A DNA stretch of 64,000 nucleotides from Sphingopyxis sp. HIX (GTDB lineage: Bacteria > Pseudomonadota > Alphaproteobacteria > Sphingomonadales > Sphingomonadaceae): contig NZ_LNSB01000012.1 in NCBI RefSeq assembly GCF_001468285.1, positions 1 to 64,000 of the forward strand, written 5' to 3'. The notes under the pieces were generated by a model. It had not been told where the DNA came from. It worked only from the letters and a program-made list of their open reading frames with translations, and searched no databases. Shown here one piece after another: positions 1 to 8,821 of the stretch. Positions within the stretch are counted from its first letter, which is position 1. Every line of letters starts with the position of its first letter. The translations under genes were made by a program, and so were the position numbers.

Positions 1-53
1 ACCCTATAGAATAATGTGAAGGACGTGGCGAAATGTTCCGCAGCTTTGCAGGA

Positions 54-2345
54 CTACGCCGCGTTCCTCCGCATTACCGCTTCCTCGCGATAAAGCATCT
101 TATGGCGAGCTGCGCATAAGATCGCGAAGGCACCGGCATAGCTGTCATAGATGCGGCGCTCCTCGTCGGTCAGCGCATGCTCGAGCAGCTCATATTCGAC
201 CCCGTCGAACGACAGTGAGCGCGCCGCGTAGAGACCGAGCGCCTTGAGATCGCGCGCGAGCACTTCCATCGCGGCGACGCCGCCCTCCTCGATCGCCGCC
301 ACGAACTCGCCGCGTGTCGCAAAGGGAAAGTCGCCGCCCCCCCATAGGCCGAGGCGCTGCGCATAGGCGAGGTTCTGAGCCGTCGTTGCGCCGGTTGCGG
401 AGACATAGACGATGCGGGCGTCGGGGAGAGCGTGCTGCAGTCGAAGCCCAGCCCGCCCCTGCTGCGACGGTTTCGCTTCGCCGCGCGTGCCCTTCCCTCC
501 TGCAGCATTCGCCATTGCATGTGCTTCGTCGAAGATGATCACGCCGTCGAAATCGCGTCCGAGCCATCCGACGATCTGCTCGATCCGGCTCGCCTTTGTA
601 TCGCGCGCCTGGCTGCGCAGCGTCGCATAGGTCGTGAAGAGAATGCCCTCGGCGAGCTTGATCGGCGTTCCCTGCCGGTAGCGCGAAAGCGGCGTGACGA
701 GCAGGCGCTCTCGGCCCAAGGCCGTCCAGTCGCGCTGCGCGTCTTCGAGCAGCCGGTCCGACACCGACAGCCAGACGGCGCGGCGCCGACCCTTAAGCCA
801 ATTGTCGAGGATGATCCCCGCGACCTGGCGCCCCTTGCCGGCGCCCGTTCCGTCACCGAGGAACCAGCCGCGCCGGAACTGAACGGCTTCCTCATTGTCG
901 TCGCTCGCCGCGGTGACAACGTCCCAGGTCTCGTCGACGGTCCAGCTTCCGGTGATGTGGCCGCTGTGCGCTTCGCCGGCATAGATGATCGACTCGATCT
1001 GCGCGTCCGAGAGGATGCCATCGGCAATGAGGCTCGTGGGCAGATGCGGACGATAGCCGGGCTTCGGCGGCGCGACCGAGGCCATCGCCGCCGATTGCAC
1101 GAGCGCGGTCGGATGCGGCCTCGCATGCGGAATGCTCAGCGATTGCAGGACATAGGGCTCGTAGATGCCGTCTCCGAGCACCCCGTCGGCCGCCGACCAG
1201 TCGCGGCAATGATAGTCGAGTTCGGGGGCGACTTCGGCCACCCCCGCGCGGGCCTGCCGCTCGGTGGCGACGGCTCGCGTCCGTTCCGGCGCGGCGACCG
1301 GATGCGCTGCGGTCGCGCCCGGCGGAGGCGTCGGCGTGGATCGCGGCGGGACGTCGGCGATGACCCAGCCGAGCAAGGTTGCAAGATCGGCGGCCTCGCC
1401 CCGGCTTGCCGGAAAGGAAGAAGGGTCAACGGCCGCGAGCTTGTCGAACACGAGCAGCCGCGTCGGTGTGGTCGTCCCATGCTTCGCATAGAGTTTGCCG
1501 GCGATGGCGGCGGAGAATATGAGGCGCGCCTCGGCCTGCAGGCCGGTGAAGGCCTCCCGCCACGCCGGCACCTCGGGCGCGCAATTGGCGCCCACGATTG
1601 CCACGAGCCGGCCGCCCGGCCTCAGCCGCGCGAGCGCCGAGCGGATGTGCCGGATGGCGGCGTCCTTCATCGCGCGGTCGACATTCGCGACCGCCGAGAA
1701 AGGCGGGTTCATCAAGATGACGTCGGGAACGACGGCCCCGTCGAGACGATCGTCGATCGCTGCCCCGTCGTGGCGCGAAACCTGCGACGAGGGGAAGAGA
1801 TGTCCGAGGATGGCTGCACGCCTTGGCTCGAGCTCGTTGAGTGCCAGGCGCGCGCCGGCGAGTTCGGCATGGCTCGCGAGCATGCCGGTGCCGGCGGACG
1901 GCTCGAGCACGAGGTCGGCTGGACCGATCGAAGCCGCCACAGCGGCGACATAGGCGAGCGGCAGCGGGGTAGAGAATTGCTGATAGGCTTGTCCGGCTTC
2001 GGAGCGGCGAGTCTGCGTCGGGATGCGGCGCGCGATCTGCTCCCACAGCATGAGGCGCCTCGGGGCCGAGCCTGCCCGGGTCATCAAGGCCCGGCCATAT
2101 GAGCGAAGCAGCAGGACCTGCGCCGCCTCGCAGGCATCATAGGCGGTTTTCCAGTCCCAGCCGCCTTCGGCATCGCTCGCACCGAAGGCCGCAGTCATCG
2201 CGGCGCGAACTTGCCCCGTGTCGAAGGGGTTGCCCGCTTCGAGAAGCGGGAGAATGGCCTCGGCGGCCACCAACAGGCGGGTAGCTTCGGACGGGACGGA
2301 AAAAGGCGCGGCGCCGGGCGCCGCGCAGACGGAAGGATTTGGCAT
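54..2345 (-). CDS. Truncated strawberry-notch family protein (methyltransferase + N-terminal helicase part)
   Basis: Plasmid/ICE-type protein of the strawberry-notch family. An N6-adenine methyltransferase-like domain is visible first (EPSAGTG SAM-binding motif and NPPF catalytic motif), followed by a superfamily-2 NTPase core with Walker A GDGTGAGKGRQ and a DEAH box (IIFDEAHAM). Start chosen at 2345 because GAGGAA lies 7 nt upstream; an in-frame start at 2444 lacks this site. That gives 763 residues, whereas the family is usually about 1400, so the second helicase lobe is missing. Homology-like sequence stops after YAGAFAI, and the last 20 or so codons read through a palindrome at 99-120 into foreign sequence before a TAG. 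The product is probably inactive as a helicase; the methyltransferase half could still fold. Family placement is confident, retained function is not. Confidence 0.8.
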   Translation of the reverse strand: MPNPSVCAAPGAAPFSVPSEATRLLVAAEAILPLLEAGNPFDTGQVRAAMTAAFGASDAEGGWDWKTAYDACEAAQVLLLRSYGRALMTRAGSAPRRLMLWEQIARRIPTQTRRSEAGQAYQQFSTPLPLAYVAAVAASIGPADLVLEPSAGTGMLASHAELAGARLALNELEPRRAAILGHLFPSSQVSRHDGAAIDDRLDGAVVPDVILMNPPFSAVANVDRAMKDAAIRHIRSALARLRPGGRLVAIVGANCAPEVPAWREAFTGLQAEARLIFSAAIAGKLYAKHGTTTPTRLLVFDKLAAVDPSSFPASRGEAADLATLLGWVIADVPPRSTPTPPPGATAAHPVAAPERTRAVATERQARAGVAEVAPELDYHCRDWSAADGVLGDGIYEPYVLQSLSIPHARPHPTALVQSAAMASVAPPKPGYRPHLPTSLIADGILSDAQIESIIYAGEAHSGHITGSWTVDETWDVVTAASDDNEEAVQFRRGWFLGDGTGAGKGRQVAGIILDNWLKGRRRAVWLSVSDRLLEDAQRDWTALGRERLLVTPLSRYRQGTPIKLAEGILFTTYATLRSQARDTKASRIEQIVGWLGRDFDGVIIFDEAHAMANAAGGKGTRGEAKPSQQGRAGLRLQHALPDARIVYVSATGATTAQNLAYAQRLGLWGGGDFPFATRGEFVAAIEEGGVAAMEVLARDLKALGLYAARSLSFDGVEYELLEHALTDEERRIYDSYAGAFAILCAARHKMLYREEAVMRRNAA
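99..120. repeat. Palindrome at the break in the strawberry-notch gene
   Basis: CTTATG-N3-AGCT-N3-CATAAG, a 22-bp near-perfect palindrome. It begins exactly where the reading frame leaves the family-like sequence. Palindromes with hexamer arms around a short core are typical of crossover or end sites of tyrosine-recombinase-type elements, so this may be the edge of an inserted element whose remainder lies left of the window. The palindrome is seen; the element is inferred. Confidence 0.5.
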
Positions 2346-2440
2346 GAGCGGATTCCTCGGGAGAGCGGGACGGATGATGGCCCGCCGGACGCTCTCTCTC
2401 GGACCCGGCGGCTCCCTTTCCGGCCCCGGGACACTTCCTC

Positions 2441-3241
2441 TCATCCCATGGAGCGATGGCGCTCCGGATCGATCACGAAGCCATGCCGGCCGATGACATA
2501 TTCCTCGTCGGGCACGAGGAAATCGCGGGACGCCACCGCGCCGCGCAAGCCGCCAAGCGAGGCGGTCGCGATTATCTTGCCGGGGTGCGCTTCGGCCTGG
2601 CTCGCAGCGATCACGACCCAGTCGCCTGCGTGATCGCGCTGGAAGGCCTCGCGATCGCGCGTCCGGGACTCCGAACGCTCGAGCCTGCGGCCGTAGAGCG
2701 CCTCCCAGATATCCGGTTCATAGTCGCGAAGCGTTCGCTCGGCCGCCTCGCGCTCCCGATCGGTGAAGAGATCGGGATAGCCCGCGGCGACGCGCGCCCA
2801 GTCGCAATCCTCCTCATACCAGCCGTCGTCCCACCGCAGCGCCGGGTGCAGCAGCGCGTTGCGGATCTCATCGAGGTGGAAGCCGCCGTGGCTCGCCGTG
2901 TCGTAGCAAATGATCCCCTCGGCGTAGCGTGTGGCTACCTGCGATGGCCCCCAGGGCGTATGCACGCTCCCGGAAATCCGCTCGCGGCCGAAAGCGGCGC
3001 GTTGCCGGAAGTGGAGCAGCCAGGCCTCGACATGCGATCGAAAGCCCGCTTCGTCCGCGACGATGCCATCGCGCCCGAAGGCATCCTTCGCGGACCATGA
3101 CGTGATCGGCCGCGCCGACGAAGCGGCGGTCGAGATGCGATACTCGTCTCCCTCAGGCAGCGCGATCAACCCGAGATAATCGATGCGCGCCGCCATCAGG
3201 CCATCGGAAGTGGTGCCATATTCGGCCTGGATTGCGGTCAT
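2441..3241 (-). CDS. DUF7007-like plasmid protein
   Basis: A 266-residue protein of unknown function. It carries TPWG near the middle followed by a TASHGGFHL motif, which I associate with the DUF7007 family of plasmid and integrative-element proteins in Alphaproteobacteria. No signal peptide or membrane segment is visible, so it is probably cytoplasmic. The start at 3241 was chosen because its ATG overlaps the TGA of the upstream gene (ATGA), indicating translational coupling. The longer open frame upstream adds an arginine-rich, low-quality extension. It lies in the last operon before the truncated strawberry-notch gene. Family assignment is from memory of the motif. Confidence 0.65.
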   Translation of the reverse strand: MTAIQAEYGTTSDGLMAARIDYLGLIALPEGDEYRISTAASSARPITSWSAKDAFGRDGIVADEAGFRSHVEAWLLHFRQRAAFGRERISGSVHTPWGPSQVATRYAEGIICYDTASHGGFHLDEIRNALLHPALRWDDGWYEEDCDWARVAAGYPDLFTDREREAAERTLRDYEPDIWEALYGRRLERSESRTRDREAFQRDHAGDWVVIAASQAEAHPGKIIATASLGGLRGAVASRDFLVPDEEYVIGRHGFVIDPERHRSMG

Positions 3242-3717
3242 GCCGCTTCCTCCCGGATGAGCGGCCGATCGACCGGGTCGGGATCGCTCACCAGCTCGAT
3301 CCGCGCGTCGTGATAATGATGCTCGGCCAGCCAAGCCCGCGCCGCTTCGTCATCGGCCGCGAGGTGACGCAGTTCGCAATTGTCCGCCAGTCCGGTTAGC
3401 ACGCGTGCCGAACCGGCGACAGGCCGTTCGAGAATCTCGAAGTCGAGGTTGCCGACCACCGAGTAGATACGGCGCACGACGAGGATCGGGACCCCGCCGC
3501 TCGAATAGGTTGCAAGGTGGAGGCCGAAGGTTGCCGGCGATGAATAGGTAGGCCGATCGCAGCCGGGCTGGCATTCGATGAGCGTCCCGGTGCCATTGTC
3601 ATTCTCCCATGCCTTGACCTTGCGGGTGAAGCGTTCGGGCGGGCGCGGCTGGCCATTGGAAAAGCGGATCTTGCTGCCGAGCGGCGCCGACAGATAAAGT
3701 TCAAGCGGTGTCATCAT
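3238..3717 (-). CDS. Hypothetical plasmid-backbone protein
   Basis: A 159-residue soluble protein that I cannot assign to a family. The N-terminal half contains a FTRKVKAWENDNGTGTL segment and a CQPGC pair; the C-terminal half is acidic and ends DRPLIREEAA. AGGAG stands 5 nt before the first ATG. The stop overlaps the start of the next gene by 4 nt, so the two are probably translated together. A hairpin terminator at 3736-3761 separates it from the gene pair upstream. It is likely a conserved accessory protein of the plasmid or integrative element. Confidence 0.7.
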   Translation of the reverse strand: MMTPLELYLSAPLGSKIRFSNGQPRPPERFTRKVKAWENDNGTGTLIECQPGCDRPTYSSPATFGLHLATYSSGGVPILVVRRIYSVVGNLDFEILERPVAGSARVLTGLADNCELRHLAADDEAARAWLAEHHYHDARIELVSDPDPVDRPLIREEAA

Positions 3718-3735
3718 AGGTCTCCTGAAAATGAA

Positions 3736-3761
3736 GAAGCCCGGCGCGATGGCCGGGCTTC
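3736..3761 (-). terminator. Hairpin terminator after the 3787-4290 gene
   Basis: A 10-bp perfect stem GAAGCCCGGC / GCCGGGCTTC with a 6-nt loop. On the minus strand it is followed by TTCATTTT, so it reads as an intrinsic terminator for the upstream gene pair. It also sits just ahead of the Shine-Dalgarno of the next gene. The stem and loop are almost identical to those at 4857-4886. Confidence 0.6.
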
Positions 3762-3786
3762 GAAGAGGGAAATTCGGTTCGCGGTT

Positions 3787-4290
3787 TCAGCCGGGCGGTG
3801 CTCCAATCGGGAGCTTGGCGATCGCCTGTTCGAGGAAATCGGATGTCGACATATGTTCGATGTCGCCAGCCGTGATCAGGGTCGCCGAGCCGCCGAAGCC
3901 ATCGGACAGCATCTTCGAACAGGACCAGGCAGATTCCACCTCGATGTAATCGAGAGCCGAACGTTTCACGACGTCCTGGAAGATGCCTTCGAAACCGATG
4001 ACCGACAGGTCGAAGTCGAGCTCGTTCGTGTCGGGATCGAGCCCTGCAAGCTCGTCGCGGAGACACTCCGCGAGCGAGCTTGCTATGCCATCGTCGGCGG
4101 CGAGCATCGTGATCACCTCGGGGACATCCATCGCGACGCTGTCGTTCGGCCCGAACGGCGCATAGAAATAGACATCCTCGCCGATGATCTCATGTCGAAA
4201 CACCGAAGACAGCACCCTGAATTCCAGCTCGCTCATCGCCGTCTTCGGAATGTCGGGGCGCACGACCATCTGGGAATAATAGTCAGGCAT
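3787..4290 (-). CDS. Hypothetical plasmid-backbone protein
   Basis: A 167-residue acidic protein starting MPDYYSQMVVRPDIPKTAM. The start at 4290 is set by AGGAGG 9 nt upstream; a longer frame to 4338 adds only arginine-rich residues. No recognised domain, signal peptide or membrane segment is visible. Its start overlaps the 3' end of the upstream gene by 8 nt, so the two form one translational unit. The sequence resembles a small family of paired plasmid proteins of unknown role, but I cannot name it. Confidence 0.7.
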   Translation of the reverse strand: MPDYYSQMVVRPDIPKTAMSELEFRVLSSVFRHEIIGEDVYFYAPFGPNDSVAMDVPEVITMLAADDGIASSLAECLRDELAGLDPDTNELDFDLSVIGFEGIFQDVVKRSALDYIEVESAWSCSKMLSDGFGGSATLITAGDIEHMSTSDFLEQAIAKLPIGAPPG

Positions 4291-4777
4291 GATCAGCGTC
4301 CTCCTCACCTTTGTGCGGGAGCGCCGGCTCCGGATCACCGTCGACGACCAGCGGCGGGATTTCGAAGTCCGCTTCCTCGAAGTAGGTAAGGATGGCCTCG
4401 ATCGAACCGCGTTCCTTCACGACATGCTGGTCGATCATGATGCGATCATTCTCGTCGCACATGTAGGAGTCGGCTTCCCCCGAGCCGCGGAAGATGACGC
4501 GTTCCGCGCTCCACTCGCCGGGATAGCCGCCCGACCAGCGAACGAACGGCAGGCCTTGCTCGACACATAAGGCTTCAAGCGACTCCGCCCTGCCCCACGG
4601 CACATTGTGGGCGTAGAGCGACAGCGGTTCGCCGACGATACGATGACCGGCGTGGAAGGTGGGACCTTCCCATTCGATCGAGAGGCGTTCGCTGTTGATG
4701 ATCTCGACGAGCGCGCCAAAAGCCTCGGCGCCAACGCGCCCGCCGATCGTGATCGAGATGGAGACGCAGTCAGCCAT
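4283..4777 (-). CDS. Hypothetical plasmid-backbone protein
   Basis: A 164-residue protein starting MADCVSISITIGGRVGAEAF. The start at 4777 has AGGAGG 7 nt upstream. The sequence is soluble and acidic with a tryptophan-containing middle (IEWEGPTFHAGH, VRWSGGYPGEWSAERV) and no recognised catalytic motif. It is the first full-length gene of a two-gene unit with the 3787-4290 gene, bounded by the hairpins at 4857-4886 and 3736-3761. The function is unknown; context suggests plasmid maintenance or transfer accessory roles. Confidence 0.7.
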   Translation of the reverse strand: MADCVSISITIGGRVGAEAFGALVEIINSERLSIEWEGPTFHAGHRIVGEPLSLYAHNVPWGRAESLEALCVEQGLPFVRWSGGYPGEWSAERVIFRGSGEADSYMCDENDRIMIDQHVVKERGSIEAILTYFEEADFEIPPLVVDGDPEPALPHKGEEDADHA

Positions 4778-4838
4778 GATGACCTCCTGCGATAGCGGTA
4801 GCGCCACCGGCCTCGGCGGCATGGATTGAATTGGTCAT
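4770..4838 (-). CDS. Possible 22-residue leader ORF
   Basis: A short frame starting MTNSIHAAEAGG with GGAG 7 nt upstream of its ATG. It runs through the ribosome-binding site of the next gene and stops at a TGA 3 nt past that gene's ATG, in another frame. The overlap would let its translation open or couple the downstream start. Composition alone cannot prove that it is made. Confidence 0.3.
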   Translation of the reverse strand: MTNSIHAAEAGGATAIAGGHHG

Positions 4839-4856
4839 TTCATTTCTCCGAAAAGG

Positions 4857-4886
4857 CGAAAGCCCGGCGCGATGTCCGGGCTTTCG
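4857..4886 (-). terminator. Hairpin terminator after the ParB-like gene
   Basis: An 11-bp perfect stem CGAAAGCCCGG / CCGGGCTTTCG around an 8-nt loop, followed on the minus strand by CCTTTT. It lies 38 nt beyond the stop of the ParB-like gene. It shares stem and loop sequence with 3736-3761. Confidence 0.6.
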
Positions 4887-4923
4887 TAGTCAGGATGGAT
4901 TGCGGCTCAGCGCCGCAGCCGGA

Positions 4924-7059
4924 TCATTCGGCCGCGACCGCATCCGCATCGTCGTCGTCCGTGGCATCGCCCTCGATGTTCTCGTCAAAGCTTTCGGCGA
5001 GGCCGGGCGGCAGTTCGCCGGCACCATCGTCGTTCGCGACTGCGGGTGAGGCCACCGGTTCGAGCTCGGGCGTGCGCAGCGGTTCGGGGAGCCAGTCGGT
5101 ATCCTCGAGCAGTCGTTCGGCCTCGCGGGCCATGTCGGCCTTCTTCAGATGGTCGATCATCTGCGCGAAATTCTCGCCCCGCGCCTCGGTGACGTCGGCG
5201 AGGATGCGCGGCTTGGGCACGGCCGCGAGATAGGCGTCCGCTTTCGCCTTCCAGCCGGCGGCAATGACATCGAGGCCGACCGCGCGCGCGATGACATGGC
5301 TGTGCGCGACACGCCGCTCGACGCCGTGGGGAGAGATGCGGCCGTTGTCATATTTGACCGCCTCGCGCTGGGCGTTGACGCCGACCGACACGCAATGCGC
5401 GAACAAGGCCCATTGGTCATCGCTGCCGAGCGCGAGCACCCAGTCCCAGATGTCCTTGTCGCTCTTCGGCATCCGGGTGCGCCATTCCTCCCGCCGCTCG
5501 GCGATCGCCTGCCCGGGCGCGCTGTCGCGAAGGCCCGGAGGCTCGTTCGAGAAGCTGACCGGGTTCACGCGGACCTGCACGCAGCCCTCGCTGCTGTACC
5601 CGAAGAAGCAGGACAGGACGAAGGCGTGGAGCACCGAGACGAAGGCCGTCGCCGGATCCTTGGCGAAAGCATCCTGCAGCGCGAGCGTTCGCCACGCCGT
5701 CAGGTCGGAGACGAGCCGCTCGGACAGAGGCTTGAGCGTCTCGATCTCCTCCTCGCCGGCCGCCTCGCCGGTCACTGCGGGCGCCGCAGCATCGGTGGAA
5801 GCCGAGTCGGCATGCTGGCCGCCGGCACTGGCGCCCGCTTCGCCCTCACCGCCTTCGACTTCGGGATCGACCGGTTCGTCCTCTGCTTTCACGAAGCCAC
5901 GCTCGATCCGGAGCGATCCATTGGCCTCGATCGACAGGAATGCGCCGGCAATCGCGATCTCGGCGGGATCGAAGATCTGCGGCCGCTCGGTGATCGCGCT
6001 TATCGCAGCGTCGATCTCCTCGAGGCGCGCATGGACCTCTTCGGGGACATAATCGGCGTCGCACCATTCGTTGCTGAGCGCCTCGCCTTCGGTCTCGAGA
6101 TCGGAGAGCGTCTTCTGCTCCTCGTCGGTCATCGGCACTTCTTCGCCGTAGATCGCGCGCATTCCGCGGCTCGCGTTCCATGGCGCATCAAGGCCGGCAT
6201 CGACCCATTTCCAGCCCTCGCCGCCGATGCGTTCGGCTTCGGATTCGAGTTTCGCGCCGACAAGCTTGTCGAGCAGCGGGGGATCGGTCAGCCAGCCGCC
6301 GGCGTCGGCCTCGAAGAGGTCGCGCACGACGCTGCCGCCCGCATCGACATAGGCCTCGAGCCCGACGAAGCGGACGCGTTTGTCGACGACACGCACGCTA
6401 TTTTCGGTCAGCTTCTCGCGAATGAAGGCAGGCGCCGAACTTAAGCTGGTCTTCAGCAGCTCGAACACGGCTTCCTGGCGCTCGAAATCGTCCGAGATCG
6501 TGAAGGCCATGATCTGTTCGAGCGAGAGGCCGTCCTCGGCATAGACCTTGAGCAGCGCAGGCGACACGCCCGCGAGCTTCAGGCGTTGGCGGACGACCGC
6601 CGGCGTAACGAAGTGATGCGCGGCGATTTTTTCGACATCGTCGCCCTTCTCGGCCATCGCCTGCATGGCGCGGAACTGGTCGAGCGGATGAAGGGATTCG
6701 CGCCGGGCATTTTCGGCGAGGCTGTCGTCTTCGGCAAGGATGCCGCAATCGGCCGGCTTGACGATGCACGGAACGGGAGCATCCCTGGCGAGCCGCTTCT
6801 GCTTCACCAGCAGCTCAAGAGCGCGATATCGCCGGCCTCCGGCCGGAACCTCATAATCCCCGGTTTCCTGGCCGTCGTCATTCAAGACCGGCCGGACATT
6901 GAGGCTGGTCAGCAGGCCTCGCCTCTCGATATCGGCTGCGAGTTCAGCAATAGTTTCCCCGGCGAGGATTTTCCGCACGTTGGATTGGGACAGAAACAAC
7001 CTGTCGAAGGGAATGTCGCGAGACTGGTTGAGGGTGATTTTCGGTTGCGTCTTGGCCAT
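4924..7059 (-). CDS. ParB/RepB/Spo0J-family plasmid protein (large form)
   Basis: A 711-residue ParB-like protein. The N-terminal ParB domain is clear: IPFDRLFLSQSNVRK, then AELAADIERRGLLTSLNVRP, the VPAGGRRYRAL arginine-rich motif and the ENARRESLHPLDQF box. A helix-turn-helix follows (VEKIAAHHFVTPAVVRQRLKLAGVS). The long C-terminal half is acidic with an Ala/Gly/Asp-rich linker and ends in an acidic tail. Start at 7059 (MAKTQPKITL) was chosen for its GGAG and because the open frame upstream to 7254 looks non-coding. No ParA gene adjoins it, so a role in nucleoid-like packaging or conjugation is as likely as partition. A hairpin terminator follows the gene. Confidence 0.85.
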   Translation of the reverse strand: MAKTQPKITLNQSRDIPFDRLFLSQSNVRKILAGETIAELAADIERRGLLTSLNVRPVLNDDGQETGDYEVPAGGRRYRALELLVKQKRLARDAPVPCIVKPADCGILAEDDSLAENARRESLHPLDQFRAMQAMAEKGDDVEKIAAHHFVTPAVVRQRLKLAGVSPALLKVYAEDGLSLEQIMAFTISDDFERQEAVFELLKTSLSSAPAFIREKLTENSVRVVDKRVRFVGLEAYVDAGGSVVRDLFEADAGGWLTDPPLLDKLVGAKLESEAERIGGEGWKWVDAGLDAPWNASRGMRAIYGEEVPMTDEEQKTLSDLETEGEALSNEWCDADYVPEEVHARLEEIDAAISAITERPQIFDPAEIAIAGAFLSIEANGSLRIERGFVKAEDEPVDPEVEGGEGEAGASAGGQHADSASTDAAAPAVTGEAAGEEEIETLKPLSERLVSDLTAWRTLALQDAFAKDPATAFVSVLHAFVLSCFFGYSSEGCVQVRVNPVSFSNEPPGLRDSAPGQAIAERREEWRTRMPKSDKDIWDWVLALGSDDQWALFAHCVSVGVNAQREAVKYDNGRISPHGVERRVAHSHVIARAVGLDVIAAGWKAKADAYLAAVPKPRILADVTEARGENFAQMIDHLKKADMAREAERLLEDTDWLPEPLRTPELEPVASPAVANDDGAGELPPGLAESFDENIEGDATDDDDADAVAAE

Positions 7060-7516
7060 GAGCCATCTCCGGGGCGGGACGCCGGAAGCCACTCTCCCGA
7101 CTCTCGATTCCGCCGCAAGGACCGGAATTCCCTCTGGCTCTCGAAGAGACACCGGCAGGTCCGGCGTTCGGGCCGGATCAGGCAAGGGACCGGCAGGATG
7201 GCTTTCGACCGATTCCCGGAAGCACCGCGCGGCAGCGCGGTGAACAGCGTCCAAGCTCGCGCTGCCGAAAATTTCACCTCCAGCTAGGAAACCGATCTCG
7301 GCCCCAGGATCCCGGCGTCGGAATCGCTGACGGTTCGCCGAAGACGCACCGCGCCCCTGCCGCGGCCATCATGCCAATCCCGGCGCGGACGGCGTCATCG
7401 CTATCCGGTCATGGTGGCCGTCGCCCTCTCCATGACCAGGGCCAGGGCTGCCGGGAGCGCATGTGCGCCGAGCGCGCGTTCGCGGGCAACGACAAAGGCA
7501 GCGCGTTGCCAGGCGC
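7060..7516. other. Intergenic region between plasmid module and two-component genes
   Basis: About 457 nt with no gene I can support. It marks the change from backbone genes to the sensor-regulator cluster and must hold the promoter of the ParB-like gene. No repeat, terminator or RNA was recognised. Confidence 0.5.
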
Positions 7517-8821
7517 TCACCCCAAGTTCGGGCAGGCTTGCACCTTTAAATCGGTCAGCAGGACGCTGGCCTGAAACCCGTCCGGCACAAAGCGGAAGCT
7601 GAGCTGCCCTGCAAGCGCTGCGACCGCGCGCTTTGTAATGGCCAGGCCCAATCCGGTGCCTTCGCCGCCGCGCGCCACGTCGCCTCGTGCAAAGGGCCGA
7701 ACCATCGCGTCGCATTGGCCGGAAGACATCCCGCTGCCCCGGTCGGTGACCGCTATCGCGACGCCATTCCCATTTCGCCGGGCCTCGACACGAACCGGCG
7801 CGGCACCATGGCGGACGGCATTGGCAACAAGATTGGCGACTGCACGCGAGAGGGCGTGCGGCCTGGTTCGAACTTCGAGGCCTGCCTCCACCTCGAGGTC
7901 GATAGCACCAGCCGAACCGCTGTCGGCAACGACTTGCGCCAGGAGCGGAGAGATCTCGACTATCTGGATCTCCTCTGTGTCGAAGCTGCCCGCAAAGTCG
8001 AGAAATTGGCCAAGCATGGCCTCGATCCTGTCGACCTGCCGAACCGCGCTCAGCTGCAATTCGGGGTCGCCTCGCATCATTTCGAGCGAGAGGCGCAATC
8101 GTGTGAGCGGCGTTCGCAAATCGTGACTGACACCGCCGAGCATGAGTGCGCGATCGGCCTCGTGATCGGCAAGTCGCTGTGTCAGTCGGTTGAAGGCAGC
8201 AGCAACGGTGGAAATTTCAGGCGGGCCTCCGGCATCTATCGGCTCGGGCGGATGATCGGGGCTATAGGCGTCGACCGCTGCAGTCAGGCGCCGCAATGGT
8301 CGGTCGAGACGGCGCTGAATCAACAGTCCCGCGAGCGAAGCGACGACGAAGGCGACACCGAGCGCGGTCAGGAGGCTGAACATGGCGCTCCGCTTGCGCG
8401 GCGGCGTCATACTGACCCAATATTCCTCTCGCCCCAGCGTCAGGCGCACCCATAATCGGTCGCCGGGATCGGTGATCCAGTCGAGACTCTCCTGTCTGTC
8501 CAGGCGTCCCGCGAGGGCACGCATGAAATGGACTTCAATGATCGACGGGAAGCGTCGCCCGTCCGCAGGCGGATTCGCGAGTGGCCGAACGAGCAGATTG
8601 TCGCCGCGATTCAGGTCGGCGAGCACCGCGGCGCGGCGCGACCGCGGCATGTCGGCCATGGCGTTAGACAGCGCTTCGATCATGTCGGCCGTCACGTCCG
8701 CGACACGGGCAGTCTGCGGTCCGATGACTAGCAATTGCACAAGCAGCCCGGCAAGCAGCTGTCCCGCCAGCACGATGCCGACCAGCATCGCGACCTTTCG
8801 CTTCGCGAAGCGCTCAACCAT
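7517..8821 (-). CDS. EnvZ-like sensor histidine kinase
   Basis: A 434-residue inner-membrane sensor kinase. Membrane segments lie at about residues 11-33 and 146-168 and flank a periplasmic domain; a HAMP-type region follows. The H-box GGVSHDLRTPLTRL places the phosphorylated histidine at about 233. The N-box (NLVANAVRHG), G1 (DRGSGM), F-box (RPFARGD) and G2 (GEGTGLGLAI) are all present, so the kinase should be active. It overlaps the response-regulator gene upstream by 8 nt and is cotranscribed with it. The architecture matches EnvZ/RstB-type kinases; the signal is unknown. Confidence 0.9.
   Translation of the reverse strand: MVERFAKRKVAMLVGIVLAGQLLAGLLVQLLVIGPQTARVADVTADMIEALSNAMADMPRSRRAAVLADLNRGDNLLVRPLANPPADGRRFPSIIEVHFMRALAGRLDRQESLDWITDPGDRLWVRLTLGREEYWVSMTPPRKRSAMFSLLTALGVAFVVASLAGLLIQRRLDRPLRRLTAAVDAYSPDHPPEPIDAGGPPEISTVAAAFNRLTQRLADHEADRALMLGGVSHDLRTPLTRLRLSLEMMRGDPELQLSAVRQVDRIEAMLGQFLDFAGSFDTEEIQIVEISPLLAQVVADSGSAGAIDLEVEAGLEVRTRPHALSRAVANLVANAVRHGAAPVRVEARRNGNGVAIAVTDRGSGMSSGQCDAMVRPFARGDVARGGEGTGLGLAITKRAVAALAGQLSFRFVPDGFQASVLLTDLKVQACPNLG

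Noticed and set aside
432..2102. Open frame of about 550 codons antisense to the strawberry-notch gene
   Set aside because: The real gene has methyltransferase and helicase motifs; the antisense frame has none.
5149..6444. Open frame of about 430 codons antisense to the ParB-like gene
   Set aside because: Composition is atypical for protein and the opposite strand encodes a recognisable ParB-like protein.
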